Origin: Chitinophaga pinensis
Lineage (GTDB): Bacteria > Bacteroidota > Bacteroidia > Flavobacteriales_D > Crocinitomicaceae
Reading direction: 5' to 3'
Assembly (NCBI GenBank): GCA_943327315.2
Contig: CALPWQ020000014.1
Span: 1 to 37,055, forward strand
Length of the DNA stretch: 37,055 nt
Position numbers and translations under genes: made by a program. Each line of letters starts with the position of its first letter. Positions within the stretch are counted from its first letter, which is position 1. Positions 17,877 to 25,261 of this stretch are shown here, piece after piece. Below the pieces are notes generated by a model, which saw only the letters and a program-made list of their open reading frames with translations, was not told where the DNA came from and did no database searches.

Positions 17877-18740
17877 ATGCCTACACGTCGTTTTTCAGTT
17901 TCATTCTTCTTCCCCCTATTGATGGCGCTTTTGTGCTTGTCCTTTGCGGGTGACGGTGTGAATCAAAAAGATGCCCAAGGCAGAAAGCAAGGAAAATGGA
18001 TCTACTTTGGAAAGGATCGTCCTCAAGAAGGGTATCCATCAGAGGGAAAAATTGAAGAAGGCACTTACCTCAATGACCGTAAGGAGGGTTTTTGGATACG
18101 CTACCACAACGATGGGAAAACGCCAAAATTGAAAGGTGAATACCACAACAACCGCCCTGAAGGAAGCTATGTAAAGTACTATCCAAATGGAAAAGTCAAA
18201 GAGCGTGGAACGTTTACATTGAATGAATACCAAGATTCACTGAAGCGCTATCACGAAAACGGAAAATTGGAGTATGAAGCGAATTTTTCTTCTGAAGGTC
18301 GAGAAACGGGCACTGTGAACTATTATTATCCAAATGGACAAATTGAATTTCAATACCAAGCGAGCAATGGGATCCCAGAAGGGAAAGCCATGAGGTATTA
18401 CGAAAACGGAGATATCAAGGAAGTGATCTATTACGGTTCGGATGGCTCCATCAAAAAAAGTGAGCCACGTGAGATGCTTAACCCTGCTGTGAAGGTAACG
18501 GATCCAGGAGCTTCTGTGATTCCTGCACCGAGAATTCCAACGCCAAACACGAAGGGCGCGAAGTTCCTGCCCAACGGGTACAATAAAGTGTACAATGCCA
18601 ACGATGAAATCTGGCAAGATGGGGACTTTAAAAATAGCTTGCTTTGGGACGGAAAGGTCTATGAATACGATCGCGATGGTATCCTGCTTAAGGTCAAGGT
18701 GTTTAAGAATGGTGTGTACCATTCGGATGGTCAACTTTGA
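17877..18740 (+). CDS. Secreted YwqK/MORN-repeat protein
   Basis: A 287-residue protein with a signal peptide (about residues 1-24, ending near LCLSFAGDG). YwqK/MORN-like repeats of about 22 residues fill residues about 30-205, for example GKWIYFGKDRP, YHNDGKTPKLKGEYHNNRPE, YYPNGKVKERGTF, YYYPNGQIEFQYQAS and YYENGDIKEVIYY. A proline-rich linker and a last repeat-like unit (KVYEYDRDGILLKVKVFKNG) end the protein. Databases often label such proteins a YwqK-family antitoxin, but no toxin gene is adjacent and the protein is exported, so an envelope or surface role is more likely. Its function is unknown. It may be transcribed alone, because deoC has its own -7 box. Confidence 0.85.
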   Translation: MPTRRFSVSFFFPLLMALLCLSFAGDGVNQKDAQGRKQGKWIYFGKDRPQEGYPSEGKIEEGTYLNDRKEGFWIRYHNDGKTPKLKGEYHNNRPEGSYVKYYPNGKVKERGTFTLNEYQDSLKRYHENGKLEYEANFSSEGRETGTVNYYYPNGQIEFQYQASNGIPEGKAMRYYENGDIKEVIYYGSDGSIKKSEPREMLNPAVKVTDPGASVIPAPRIPTPNTKGAKFLPNGYNKVYNANDEIWQDGDFKNSLLWDGKVYEYDRDGILLKVKVFKNGVYHSDGQL

Positions 18741-18766
18741 GTGGATAACCTTTTCGACGGAATGCG

Positions 18767-18774
18767 TATCTTTG
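18767..18774 (+). promoter_or_regulatory. Candidate -7 box of the deoC-ALDH operon
   Basis: TATCTTTG is a perfect TAnnTTTG and ends 24 bases before the deoC ATG at 18799. No TTTG box at the standard distance was found. Confidence 0.5.
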
Positions 18775-18798
18775 ACTGAATTCAGATTTTTCAATTGA

Positions 18799-19719
18799 AT
18801 GAGTAAACCTAAACTTCCCCCAACATTTCTTTCCTTACCCGCATCTCCATCCGTTGATAAGGTAGGAGTAGAGGAACGTTGCGCGCGATTTCAAACGCGA
18901 AGCATTAAAAATGCATCCAAAATGCAAGGCCTCAAGATGGTCTTGAACATGATTGATTTAACCACTCTTGAAGGAAAAGACACACCGGGAAAAGTGAAAC
19001 AGATGTGCTACAAAGCACAGCATTTGCATGACTCATACCCGGGATTACCTACAGTTGCAGCGGTTTGTGTTTACCCATCAATGGTTGGGGTTGCACGCAA
19101 AGAATTGAGAAGCAATACAGTTAAAATAGCATCTGTTTCCACTGCATTTCCAAGTGGTCAAGCACCCATGTCGGTAAAATTGGAAGATACCCGATTCGCT
19201 GTATCAGAAGGAGCAGATGAAATTGATATGGTGATCTCCCGTGGGAAGTTTCTCGCGGGTGAATATAATTTTGTGTTTGATGAAATTGCCGCGATCAAGG
19301 AGGCATGTGGTAAAGCTCGCTTGAAGGTGATTTTGGAGACAGGTGAACTATCTACCTTAGACAATGTGCGTCGAGCAAGCGATATCGCCATTCATGCTGG
19401 AGCAGATTTCATAAAAACGTCAACGGGTAAAATTCAACCTGCAGCGACCATGCAAGTCACCTATACGATGTTGATGGCCATTCGCGACCATTACGACCGT
19501 ACAGGTATTATGATTGGCATGAAGCCCGCCGGAGGAATTTCAACGTCGAAGTTGGCATTGCATAACCTTGTAATGGTAAAAGAAGTACTGGGCGATCAAT
19601 GGTTAAGCAACGAATGGTTTCGCTTTGGTGCGAGCAGCTTAGCAAATGATGTGCTGATGCAAATAATGAAGACGGAGACAGGCGTTTATCAGTCTCCAGA
19701 TTATTTCTCAATGGACTAA
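18799..19719 (+). CDS. deoC: Deoxyribose-phosphate aldolase
   Basis: DeoC splits 2-deoxyribose 5-phosphate into glyceraldehyde 3-phosphate and acetaldehyde. The 306-residue protein contains MIDLTTLEGKDTPGKV, VCVYPSMVGVARKEL, EIDMVISRGKFLAGE, ADFIKTSTGKIQPAATM (Schiff-base Lys in FIKTSTGK) and GMKPAGGISTS (second Lys). It is longer than the E. coli enzyme (about 259) because of an N-terminal extension of about 50 residues, a form found in many bacteria and in animals. The stop is one base from the next start (ALDH at 19721), so the two are surely cotranscribed. An aldehyde dehydrogenase next door fits removal of the acetaldehyde formed. Confidence 0.95.
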   Translation: MSKPKLPPTFLSLPASPSVDKVGVEERCARFQTRSIKNASKMQGLKMVLNMIDLTTLEGKDTPGKVKQMCYKAQHLHDSYPGLPTVAAVCVYPSMVGVARKELRSNTVKIASVSTAFPSGQAPMSVKLEDTRFAVSEGADEIDMVISRGKFLAGEYNFVFDEIAAIKEACGKARLKVILETGELSTLDNVRRASDIAIHAGADFIKTSTGKIQPAATMQVTYTMLMAIRDHYDRTGIMIGMKPAGGISTSKLALHNLVMVKEVLGDQWLSNEWFRFGASSLANDVLMQIMKTETGVYQSPDYFSMD

Positions 19720-19720
19720 A

Positions 19721-21190
19721 ATGGCAAAAAAAACAACGAAAAAATCCAATGAAACAGGGTGGGATTACGCCCCTTCATTGGAAAGCATAGGGCATATTGA
19801 TTTGAAAGAGTCGTATGATTTATTTATTGATGGAAAATGGGTAAAACCATCTTCGGGGAAATACTTCGAAACCATCAATCCTGCTAATGAAAAGGTCCTG
19901 GCAAAGGTGGCTCATGCCAATGAGGAGGATGTCGATCGCGCAGTTAAAGCAGCACGAAAAGCATATGATACGGTTTGGTCTAAAATGCCTGCTTCGGAAA
20001 GAGCAAAATATATTTTCCGAATTGCCCGATTGATGCAGGAACGCGCACGAGAACTGTCGGTGATTGAAACCTTGGATGCTGGAAAATCAATCCGAGAATC
20101 ACGTGACATCGATGTTCCCTTGGCATGTAACCACTTCTTTTATTACGCAGGATGGGCCGATAAGCTCGAATATGCATTTCCAAATCGAGATTTTGAACCT
20201 CTAGGTGTTGCTGGACAAATTATTCCGTGGAACTTTCCCTTGTTGATGGCGGCATGGAAAATTGCACCGGCATTAGCTGCGGGGAACACGGTCGTACTCA
20301 AACCTGCAGAAACCACGCCGCTTACTGCTTTGAAATTGGCGGAGATTATAGAGCTTTCTGGATTGCCACCTGGGGTGGTGAATATTGTGACAGGGTTTGG
20401 AGATACAGGAGCAGCCATTGTGGAACACCCTGAAGTGAATAAGGTGGCGTTTACGGGCTCAACTGCGGTAGGAAAACACATTCAACGTGCTGTGGCTGGA
20501 ACGGATAAAAAGGTGACTCTTGAGCTTGGAGGAAAATCGTCAAACATCATTTTTGAAGATGCGCCAATTGATCAAGCGGTAGAAGGAATCATCAATGGCA
20601 TTTTCTTTAATCAAGGCCATGTGTGCTGCGCAGGCTCGCGTCTTTTCGTGCAAGAATCTGTGGCAGAACTGGTTGTTCGCAAGTTGAAGCAGCGCATGGA
20701 TTCATTGTATGTCGGTGACCCATTGGATAAGAACACGGATATTGGTGCCATCAACTCGAAAGAACAATTGGAGGTCATCAATAAATACATAAAGATTGGC
20801 ATTGAAGAGGGCGCTGAAATGTATCAACCCAACTGCGAACTCCCAGATAAAGGATATTTCTGCAGACCTACACTGTTCTCCAATGTGGCACAATCCAATG
20901 TGATTGCGCAAGAGGAGATTTTTGGACCCGTCCTGACCATACAGACCTTCAGAACGGTGGATGAGGTCATTCAGAAAGCCAACAATTCGCCCTATGGATT
21001 GGCAGCTGGTGTATGGACCGATAAAGGCTCACGCATTTTTAACTTGACGTCGAAATTGCGCGCGGGAGTTGTTTGGGCAAATACCTACAACAAGTTCGAT
21101 CCAGCATCTCCATTCGGAGGATATAAAGAAAGTGGTTTTGGTCGTGAAGGTGGACTTCACGGTCTTCGTGCGTATGTAAAATTGAAATAA
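19721..21190 (+). CDS. NAD(P)-dependent aldehyde dehydrogenase (catalytic, ALDH16-like first half)
   Basis: A full 489-residue aldehyde dehydrogenase. The catalytic machinery is intact: the Asn of IIPWNFPLLMAAWKIAPAL, FTGSTAVGKHIQ in the cofactor site, Glu in VTLELGGKSSNIIFEDA and the nucleophile in NQGHVCCAGSRLFVQES. The C-terminus has QEEIFGPVLTIQTF and SPFGGYKESGFGREGG. It oxidises an aldehyde to a carboxylate in the cytoplasm. With deoC directly upstream (one-base gap), acetaldehyde is a plausible substrate. A truncated, catalytically dead ALDH follows after one base. The pair looks like the two halves of an ALDH16-type enzyme encoded as separate genes. Confidence 0.93.
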   Translation: MAKKTTKKSNETGWDYAPSLESIGHIDLKESYDLFIDGKWVKPSSGKYFETINPANEKVLAKVAHANEEDVDRAVKAARKAYDTVWSKMPASERAKYIFRIARLMQERARELSVIETLDAGKSIRESRDIDVPLACNHFFYYAGWADKLEYAFPNRDFEPLGVAGQIIPWNFPLLMAAWKIAPALAAGNTVVLKPAETTPLTALKLAEIIELSGLPPGVVNIVTGFGDTGAAIVEHPEVNKVAFTGSTAVGKHIQRAVAGTDKKVTLELGGKSSNIIFEDAPIDQAVEGIINGIFFNQGHVCCAGSRLFVQESVAELVVRKLKQRMDSLYVGDPLDKNTDIGAINSKEQLEVINKYIKIGIEEGAEMYQPNCELPDKGYFCRPTLFSNVAQSNVIAQEEIFGPVLTIQTFRTVDEVIQKANNSPYGLAAGVWTDKGSRIFNLTSKLRAGVVWANTYNKFDPASPFGGYKESGFGREGGLHGLRAYVKLK

Positions 21191-21191
21191 G

Positions 21192-22076
21192 ATGACTCGC
21201 TTGCAAGTACTTAAGACATATAAGATTTTTATTGGTGGACAATTTCCAAGAACGGAATCTGGACGCTATTATTCGCTCAAAGGAAAAGACGGTTTTGACA
21301 TTGCCAATGTGTGTTTGTCATCTCGGAAAGATGCTCGAAATGCAGTTGTTGCTGCACGAAAAGCGTTTGGTTCATGGTCGGAACGGAGCGCATTCAATCG
21401 CGGACAAATTGTCTATCGCATCGCTGAAATGCTCGAAGGTCGTCGTTCTCAATTCATCGAAGAACTTCAACTCATGGGACTTAACGCAGCCAATGCAGCG
21501 AAGGAAGTGGATGCTACGGTAGATCGCATCGTATTTTATGCGGGGTGGTGCGACAAGTACCAGCAAATCGTGAGTTCAGTCAATCCAGTGGCTTCATCGC
21601 ATTTCAATTTTTCCGTTGCCGAGCCAACGGGTGTGGTTGGGATTGTTGCACCGGAAGAAAGTCCCTTGCTTGGATTGGTCTCTTTGCTCATTCCTGCCAT
21701 CGCAGGTGGGAATACAGTTGTTCTCCTTGCTTCGGAGAAGTACCCACTTTCAGCGGTAACCTTGGCGGAAGTGATTCACTCGTCCGATGTGCCAGGGGGT
21801 GTTGTTAATGTGCTTACAGGTACGGCGGGTGAGCTAATGCCACCTTTGGCTTCTCACCTCGACGTCAATGCCATGACAAGTGCAGGCTTAAGTAAGGACA
21901 TGGCCAGTGCGATGCACGTGCAAGCTGCAGATAACGTCAAAAGAGTGTTCAATTATCCTGCAATGGATTGGAGCAAAGCTTCCTCACAAGGACTTTCTAT
22001 GATTGAGGATTTACAAGAAATTAAAACGACATGGCACCCGATTGAAAACATCGGTGGTGCAACGAGCTCGTATTAA
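21192..22076 (+). CDS. Truncated pseudo-aldehyde dehydrogenase (ALDH16 second-domain-like)
   Basis: A 294-residue ALDH-like protein corresponding mainly to the N-terminal (cofactor-binding) part of the fold: KTYKIFIGGQFPRTESGRYY, AVVAARKAFGSWSERSAFNRGQI, FYAGWCDKYQQI, GVVGIVAPEESPLLGLVSLL, IAGGNTVVLLASEKYPLSAVTLAEVI and VPGGVVNVLTGTAGELMPPLASH. The catalytic Asn motif PWN is replaced by PEE. The LELGGK Glu and the catalytic Cys segment are absent, so it should be inactive alone. It has a normal stop and a non-degenerate reading frame, and starts one base after the active ALDH, which argues for a functional partner rather than a decaying pseudogene. Its TAA shares two bases with the stop of the convergent gene at 22073. 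Confidence 0.85.
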   Translation: MTRLQVLKTYKIFIGGQFPRTESGRYYSLKGKDGFDIANVCLSSRKDARNAVVAARKAFGSWSERSAFNRGQIVYRIAEMLEGRRSQFIEELQLMGLNAANAAKEVDATVDRIVFYAGWCDKYQQIVSSVNPVASSHFNFSVAEPTGVVGIVAPEESPLLGLVSLLIPAIAGGNTVVLLASEKYPLSAVTLAEVIHSSDVPGGVVNVLTGTAGELMPPLASHLDVNAMTSAGLSKDMASAMHVQAADNVKRVFNYPAMDWSKASSQGLSMIEDLQEIKTTWHPIENIGGATSSY

Positions 22077-22459
22077 TTGAAACATACATTTATTGGAATA
22101 TGGAACTTGCTACGAACGGCTTTTCCTTTGTTGGTAGCGGGAATCCATTTTTCAATGAAGCGATCAGTTAAGCGGATTGAATCAAACGTGTGCCCGCAAT
22201 TGTCAATGCATTTTAAATGTGTGATGCTACCATCTATTTCAACGATAAAAAAGATGCGCATTCGTCCTAAACAAGTTAGATCCTGATCTTCTATGTAGCC
22301 CAAGTCACCAAAAATTCCGAACAAGGAGCAACAAAAATCGTTTAGGCCTTGCTTCGGTGCTGCTTCAGTTTCCGGGAAATCATGCACAGTAGTGTCTTGC
22401 TGTGCGAAAGTGCCTGCAGAAAGCAAGAGTAGGATAGATATGAAAAGGAAAGTTTTCAT
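22073..22459 (-). CDS. Secreted TonB C-terminal-domain-only protein
   Basis: A 128-residue protein with a signal peptide (MKTFLFISILLLLSAGTFAQ) and a divergent TonB_C-type domain at about residues 65-128 (RMRIFFIVEIDGSITHLK, DRFIEKWIPATNKGKAVRSKFHIPINVCFN). These segments line up with the end of the TonB protein directly upstream. It lacks the inner-membrane anchor and proline-rich span of a true TonB, and has an internal cysteine pair (DFCCS). It cannot transduce energy in the usual way and may bind periplasmic or outer-membrane partners. The ATG at 22459 is the start, since the codon before it is TTG. The gene sits just behind a terminator hairpin (22461-22487), so its expression probably depends on readthrough. 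Confidence 0.8.
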   Translation of the reverse strand: MKTFLFISILLLLSAGTFAQQDTTVHDFPETEAAPKQGLNDFCCSLFGIFGDLGYIEDQDLTCLGRMRIFFIVEIDGSITHLKCIDNCGHTFDSIRLTDRFIEKWIPATNKGKAVRSKFHIPINVCFN

Positions 22460-22460
22460 C

Positions 22461-22487
22461 AAAAAAAATCCCTACCGAAGTAGGGAT
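22461..22487 (-). terminator. Rho-independent terminator after tonB
   Basis: On the minus strand ATCCCTAC (22487-22480), a CTTCGG-like tetraloop (TTCG, 22479-22476) and GTAGGGAT (22475-22468) form a perfect 8-bp stem, followed by a run of T to 22461. The run ends two bases before the ATG (22459) of the downstream TonB_C protein. Confidence 0.9.
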
Positions 22488-22493
22488 CGTATT

Positions 22494-23162
22494 TTAGTTC
22501 AATGTAAAGTTGATTGGAAGTCGACAACGTGTTCGAGACTTTTTCCCTTTTGCTTCACCTGGCGCCCAGGCTGGCATGTTACGTAAAAGTCGTTTCGCTT
22601 CTTTGTCAAGGTCTGTGCTCACGCCACGTTCAATGGCGATATTCGAAATAGAACCATCCGTTTCAACAACAAATGAGAGGTATACACGTCCTTGTTCATT
22701 CAAGTCGATGGAAGTTTCAGGGTATTGTACATTTTCAGCAATCCACTTTTGCATCGATGCTGGTCCTCCGGGGAACGCTGCTTCAACATCAGGGAATTCG
22801 ATGATCTCTTCTTCAACAGCGATAATTGTTTCCTCACCAATTGGAATATCCACAACAGCTACCTCGACTTGAGCAACTGGCTCTGTTTCGGTATTCTCTT
22901 CCTCAACGATATCTTCAGCCACAGGAATTGGTGCCTCAACTTGTGGTGTTTGTGCTGGTGGTGGAGTATCTTCCTTCTTTGCTTCTTCTTCCGTATTGAT
23001 CACTGCTGCCTGGGTTTCGCCTTTCAGATTGTCTGTGTTCTCTACTGCTGAAGTGTATGAAAAAGACGCCAAAACAAGGCTTCCTGTAAAAAGAAGTCCA
23101 ACCATCACGATCGGCATGCGCATTTTGTCAATGTTCGCTTCTTCACTTTTCTTAAGTTCCAT
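22494..23162 (-). CDS. Energy transducer TonB
   Basis: A 222-residue TonB-family protein. Residues about 17-37 form a membrane anchor (MPIVMVGLLFTGSLVLASF). Residues about 45-110 are rich in Glu, Pro and Val (TPPPAQTPQVEAPIPVAED), the periplasm-spanning region. Residues about 125-222 are the TonB_C domain (FPGGPASMQKWIAENVQYPE, GRVYLSFVVETDGSISNIAIERG, AKRLLRNMPAWAPGEAKGK). It should couple the proton motive force to TonB-dependent transport. ExbB/ExbD are not in the window. The FPGG-x-x-x-MQKWIAENVQYP start of the domain is the common Bacteroidota form. A strong terminator follows directly. Confidence 0.93.
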   Translation of the reverse strand: MELKKSEEANIDKMRMPIVMVGLLFTGSLVLASFSYTSAVENTDNLKGETQAAVINTEEEAKKEDTPPPAQTPQVEAPIPVAEDIVEEENTETEPVAQVEVAVVDIPIGEETIIAVEEEIIEFPDVEAAFPGGPASMQKWIAENVQYPETSIDLNEQGRVYLSFVVETDGSISNIAIERGVSTDLDKEAKRLLRNMPAWAPGEAKGKKSRTRCRLPINFTLN

Positions 23163-23276
23163 AGTCGAATTTTGTTTAAGTGTAAATATACAATTTTTTC
23201 ATTTTGATGCACCTGAAAAATTTCAAGCCGCCGCAGAATTGCAAACTTCGGGCCAAAATGAAAATGAAAAAATTTT

Positions 23277-23654
23277 TTATCCGATGAGCGCTTCGTAAGC
23301 TGCTGCATCGAGCAAATCATTCAATTCGGATGCATTAGAAATTTTCACGCGAATCATCCATCCGTCTCCATAAGGATCCGAGTTTACCAATTCAGGGTCA
23401 CCATCCAACTTCTCGTTCAGTTCGATGATTTCCCCAGAAATAGGCATGAACAAGTCGGAAACAGTTTTTACTGCTTCAACAGAACCAAAAACTTCTTCTT
23501 GGTCCAATGTTTCACCTTCTGTCGTAACATCAACAAATACGATATCACCCAATTCGCTCTGTGCGAAATCGGTAATTCCAATCGTAGCGACATCTCCTTC
23601 AACAGCAACCCATTCGTGGTCTTTTGTGTACTTCAAATTCTGTGGTATGTTCAT
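23277..23654 (-). CDS. gcvH: Glycine cleavage system H protein
   Basis: A 125-residue lipoyl-carrier protein of the glycine cleavage system. The start [39 protein letters not shown] is diagnostic. The lipoylation lysine lies in [13 protein letters not shown]. The C-terminus ends [31 protein letters not shown]. It moves the aminomethyl group between the P and T proteins. gcvP and gcvT are not in this window. It is upstream of tonB on the same strand with a 114-base gap, and has its own -7 box (23672-23679). Confidence 0.97.
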   Translation of the reverse strand: MNIPQNLKYTKDHEWVAVEGDVATIGITDFAQSELGDIVFVDVTTEGETLDQEEVFGSVEAVKTVSDLFMPISGEIIELNEKLDGDPELVNSDPYGDGWMIRVKISNASELNDLLDAAAYEALIG

Positions 23655-23671
23655 TCTTCAAATATTTGTGA

Positions 23672-23679
23672 CAAATGTA
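23672..23679 (-). promoter_or_regulatory. Candidate -7 box of gcvH
   Basis: Minus-strand TACATTTG is a perfect TAnnTTTG, 17 bases before the gcvH ATG at 23654. The TTTG box is not obvious. Confidence 0.5.
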
Positions 23680-23763
23680 TACTATTTCTCTGTATGCAGA
23701 AATCGCTTCTTGAAATTTGTTCTTCACAATTCTTGGAATCTTTTTGACTAATTTTACTCCATT

Positions 23764-24849
23764 ATGGTAAATCAAGACCAATTAAAGGATATAACTCAAC
23801 GTATTGATGCGATCGAAGGGTATTTGAAGATTCCTGAAAAGCGCATGCAGCTGGGTGAAGAAGAGTTGAAAACGCAAGATCCTTCCTTTTGGGATGACCC
23901 TAAGGTAGCGGAAGCTCAAATGAAGAACATTCGTGGATTAAAAGTGTGGGTGGCGGCTTATGACAAATTGAAAGGTGGACTTGACGACCTTGAAGTCTTG
24001 ATTGAGTTTGCCAAAGAAGGTGCAGCGGAAGTATCGGAGGTGGATCAGCAACATGCAGATTTATTGAAGAATGTTGAAGAGTTGGAATTGAAAAACATGC
24101 TCTCAGGCGAAGAAGATGTACTGAGTGCAGTCTTGCAAATTACAGCTGGTGCAGGGGGAACAGAAAGTTGCGATTGGGCATCTCACCTCATGCGCATGTA
24201 CATGATGTGGGGCCAAAAAAATGGCTACAAAATAAAGGAACTCAACTACCAAGATGGAGATGTCGCCGGAATCAAAACAGTAACGCTGGAATTTGAAGGT
24301 GATTTCGCCTTTGGTTATTTGAAAGGCGAGAATGGGGTACACCGCTTGGTGCGCATCTCTCCGTTCGATTCCAATGCCAAGCGTCACACATCGTTTGCTT
24401 CGGTTTATGTTTACCCATTGGTAGACGACAACATCGAAATCAACGTCAATCCAGCTGATATCACGTGGGATACTTTCCGTTCGGGCGGTGCTGGTGGACA
24501 AAATGTCAATAAAGTAGAAACGGCTGTTCGTTTGAGACACGCACCTTCAGGGATCATCATCGAAAATTCGGAATCTCGTTCTCAGCTGGCGAATAAAGAA
24601 AAAGCCTTGCAATTGCTTCGTTCGCAGTTGTACGAACTTGAATTGCGGGCTCGCTTGGAAAAACGAAGTGAAATCGAAGCAGGCAAAAAGAAAATTGAAT
24701 GGGGATCTCAGATCAGAAATTATGTCATGCATCCCTATAAATTGGTAAAAGATGTTCGAACAGGAGTGGAATCGGTCAATGTCGATGGCGTAATGAATGG
24801 CGAGATTGACGAATTTCTGAAGGCCTTCTTGATGATGTACGGAAATTAA
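23764..24849 (+). CDS. prfB: Peptide chain release factor 2 (no programmed frameshift)
   Basis: RF2 ends translation at UGA and UAA codons. The 361-residue protein has the stop-recognition tripeptide SPF at about residues 199-201 ([16 protein letters not shown]) and the hydrolysis motif GGQ at 244-246 ([17 protein letters not shown]). The whole protein lies in one frame from the ATG at 23764. In many bacteria prfB has an in-frame UGA near codon 26 that is passed by a +1 frameshift. Here the matching spot (GAA GGG TAT TTG AAG, 23815-23829) has no stop, so this autoregulation is absent. It is divergent from gcvH across 109 bases and is followed by the ArsC-like gene after six bases. Confidence 0.97.
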   Translation: MVNQDQLKDITQRIDAIEGYLKIPEKRMQLGEEELKTQDPSFWDDPKVAEAQMKNIRGLKVWVAAYDKLKGGLDDLEVLIEFAKEGAAEVSEVDQQHADLLKNVEELELKNMLSGEEDVLSAVLQITAGAGGTESCDWASHLMRMYMMWGQKNGYKIKELNYQDGDVAGIKTVTLEFEGDFAFGYLKGENGVHRLVRISPFDSNAKRHTSFASVYVYPLVDDNIEINVNPADITWDTFRSGGAGGQNVNKVETAVRLRHAPSGIIIENSESRSQLANKEKALQLLRSQLYELELRARLEKRSEIEAGKKKIEWGSQIRNYVMHPYKLVKDVRTGVESVNVDGVMNGEIDEFLKAFLMMYGN

Positions 24850-24855
24850 TCACCC

Positions 24856-25200
24856 ATGAGCATTACTGTATACCATAACCCACGCTGCTCAAAAAGCCGC
24901 TGTGCCTTGGAGTTCTTGTCTGAGCGAACTGCTGATTTTACTGTCATTGAATACTTGAAAGACACTTTTACGAAAGAAAGTTTGGAGACGCTGATTCGTC
25001 AACTGAACATCCCCGCAATGGACCTCATCCGAAAAAATGAACAAGAGTACAAGGAACATTTTCGAGGAGAACGTTTGTCGAATAAAGAAGCAATTGATGC
25101 AATGTTGAAATTTCCGAAACTTATTGAACGACCTATCGTAGTAAAGGACGGAAAAGCCATTGTTGCAAGACCAACCGAACGTATCGAGGAATTGTTTTAA
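24856..25200 (+). CDS. ArsC/Spx-fold reductase, arsenate reductase (glutaredoxin type) family
   Basis: A 114-residue ArsC-family protein. The thioredoxin-like start TVYHNPRCSKSRCALEFL carries the single active cysteine at residue 11. Conserved downstream segments are EYLKDTFTKESLETLIRQL, LIRKNEQEYKE and LIERPIVVKDGKAIVARP. Typical members use glutathione/glutaredoxin to reduce arsenate, but many small chromosomal homologues (YffB-like) have no proven arsenic role. No ars operon is nearby, so the arsenate function is uncertain. It lies six bases behind prfB and is probably cotranscribed. Confidence 0.85.
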   Translation: MSITVYHNPRCSKSRCALEFLSERTADFTVIEYLKDTFTKESLETLIRQLNIPAMDLIRKNEQEYKEHFRGERLSNKEAIDAMLKFPKLIERPIVVKDGKAIVARPTERIEELF

Positions 25201-25215
25201 TTGCATTTAAGGATT

Positions 25216-25245
25216 TTTGAATCCCACAATTATTATAGAATTTTG
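25216..25245 (+). promoter_or_regulatory. Candidate promoter of the decarboxylase gene
   Basis: TTTG (25216-25219), an 18-base spacer and GAATTTTG (25238-25245), one mismatch from TAnnTTTG, end 16 bases before the ATG at 25262. Confidence 0.4.
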
Positions 25246-25261
25246 CAGCCCTTAGCACCAA

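Noticed and set aside
17877-18740. Toxin-antitoxin system (YwqK family antitoxin label)
   Set aside because: The protein has a signal peptide, there is no adjacent toxin, and the label comes from a loosely used family name.
21192-22076. Decayed pseudogene of an aldehyde dehydrogenase
   Set aside because: The frame is intact, codon use is normal, the start and stop are tightly packed with neighbours, and the loss pattern matches the second domain of ALDH16. A functional partner is more likely.
24856-25200. Arsenic resistance locus
   Set aside because: Only one small ArsC-fold gene is present, cotranscribed with prfB, and no arsR, arsB or acr3 gene is nearby.
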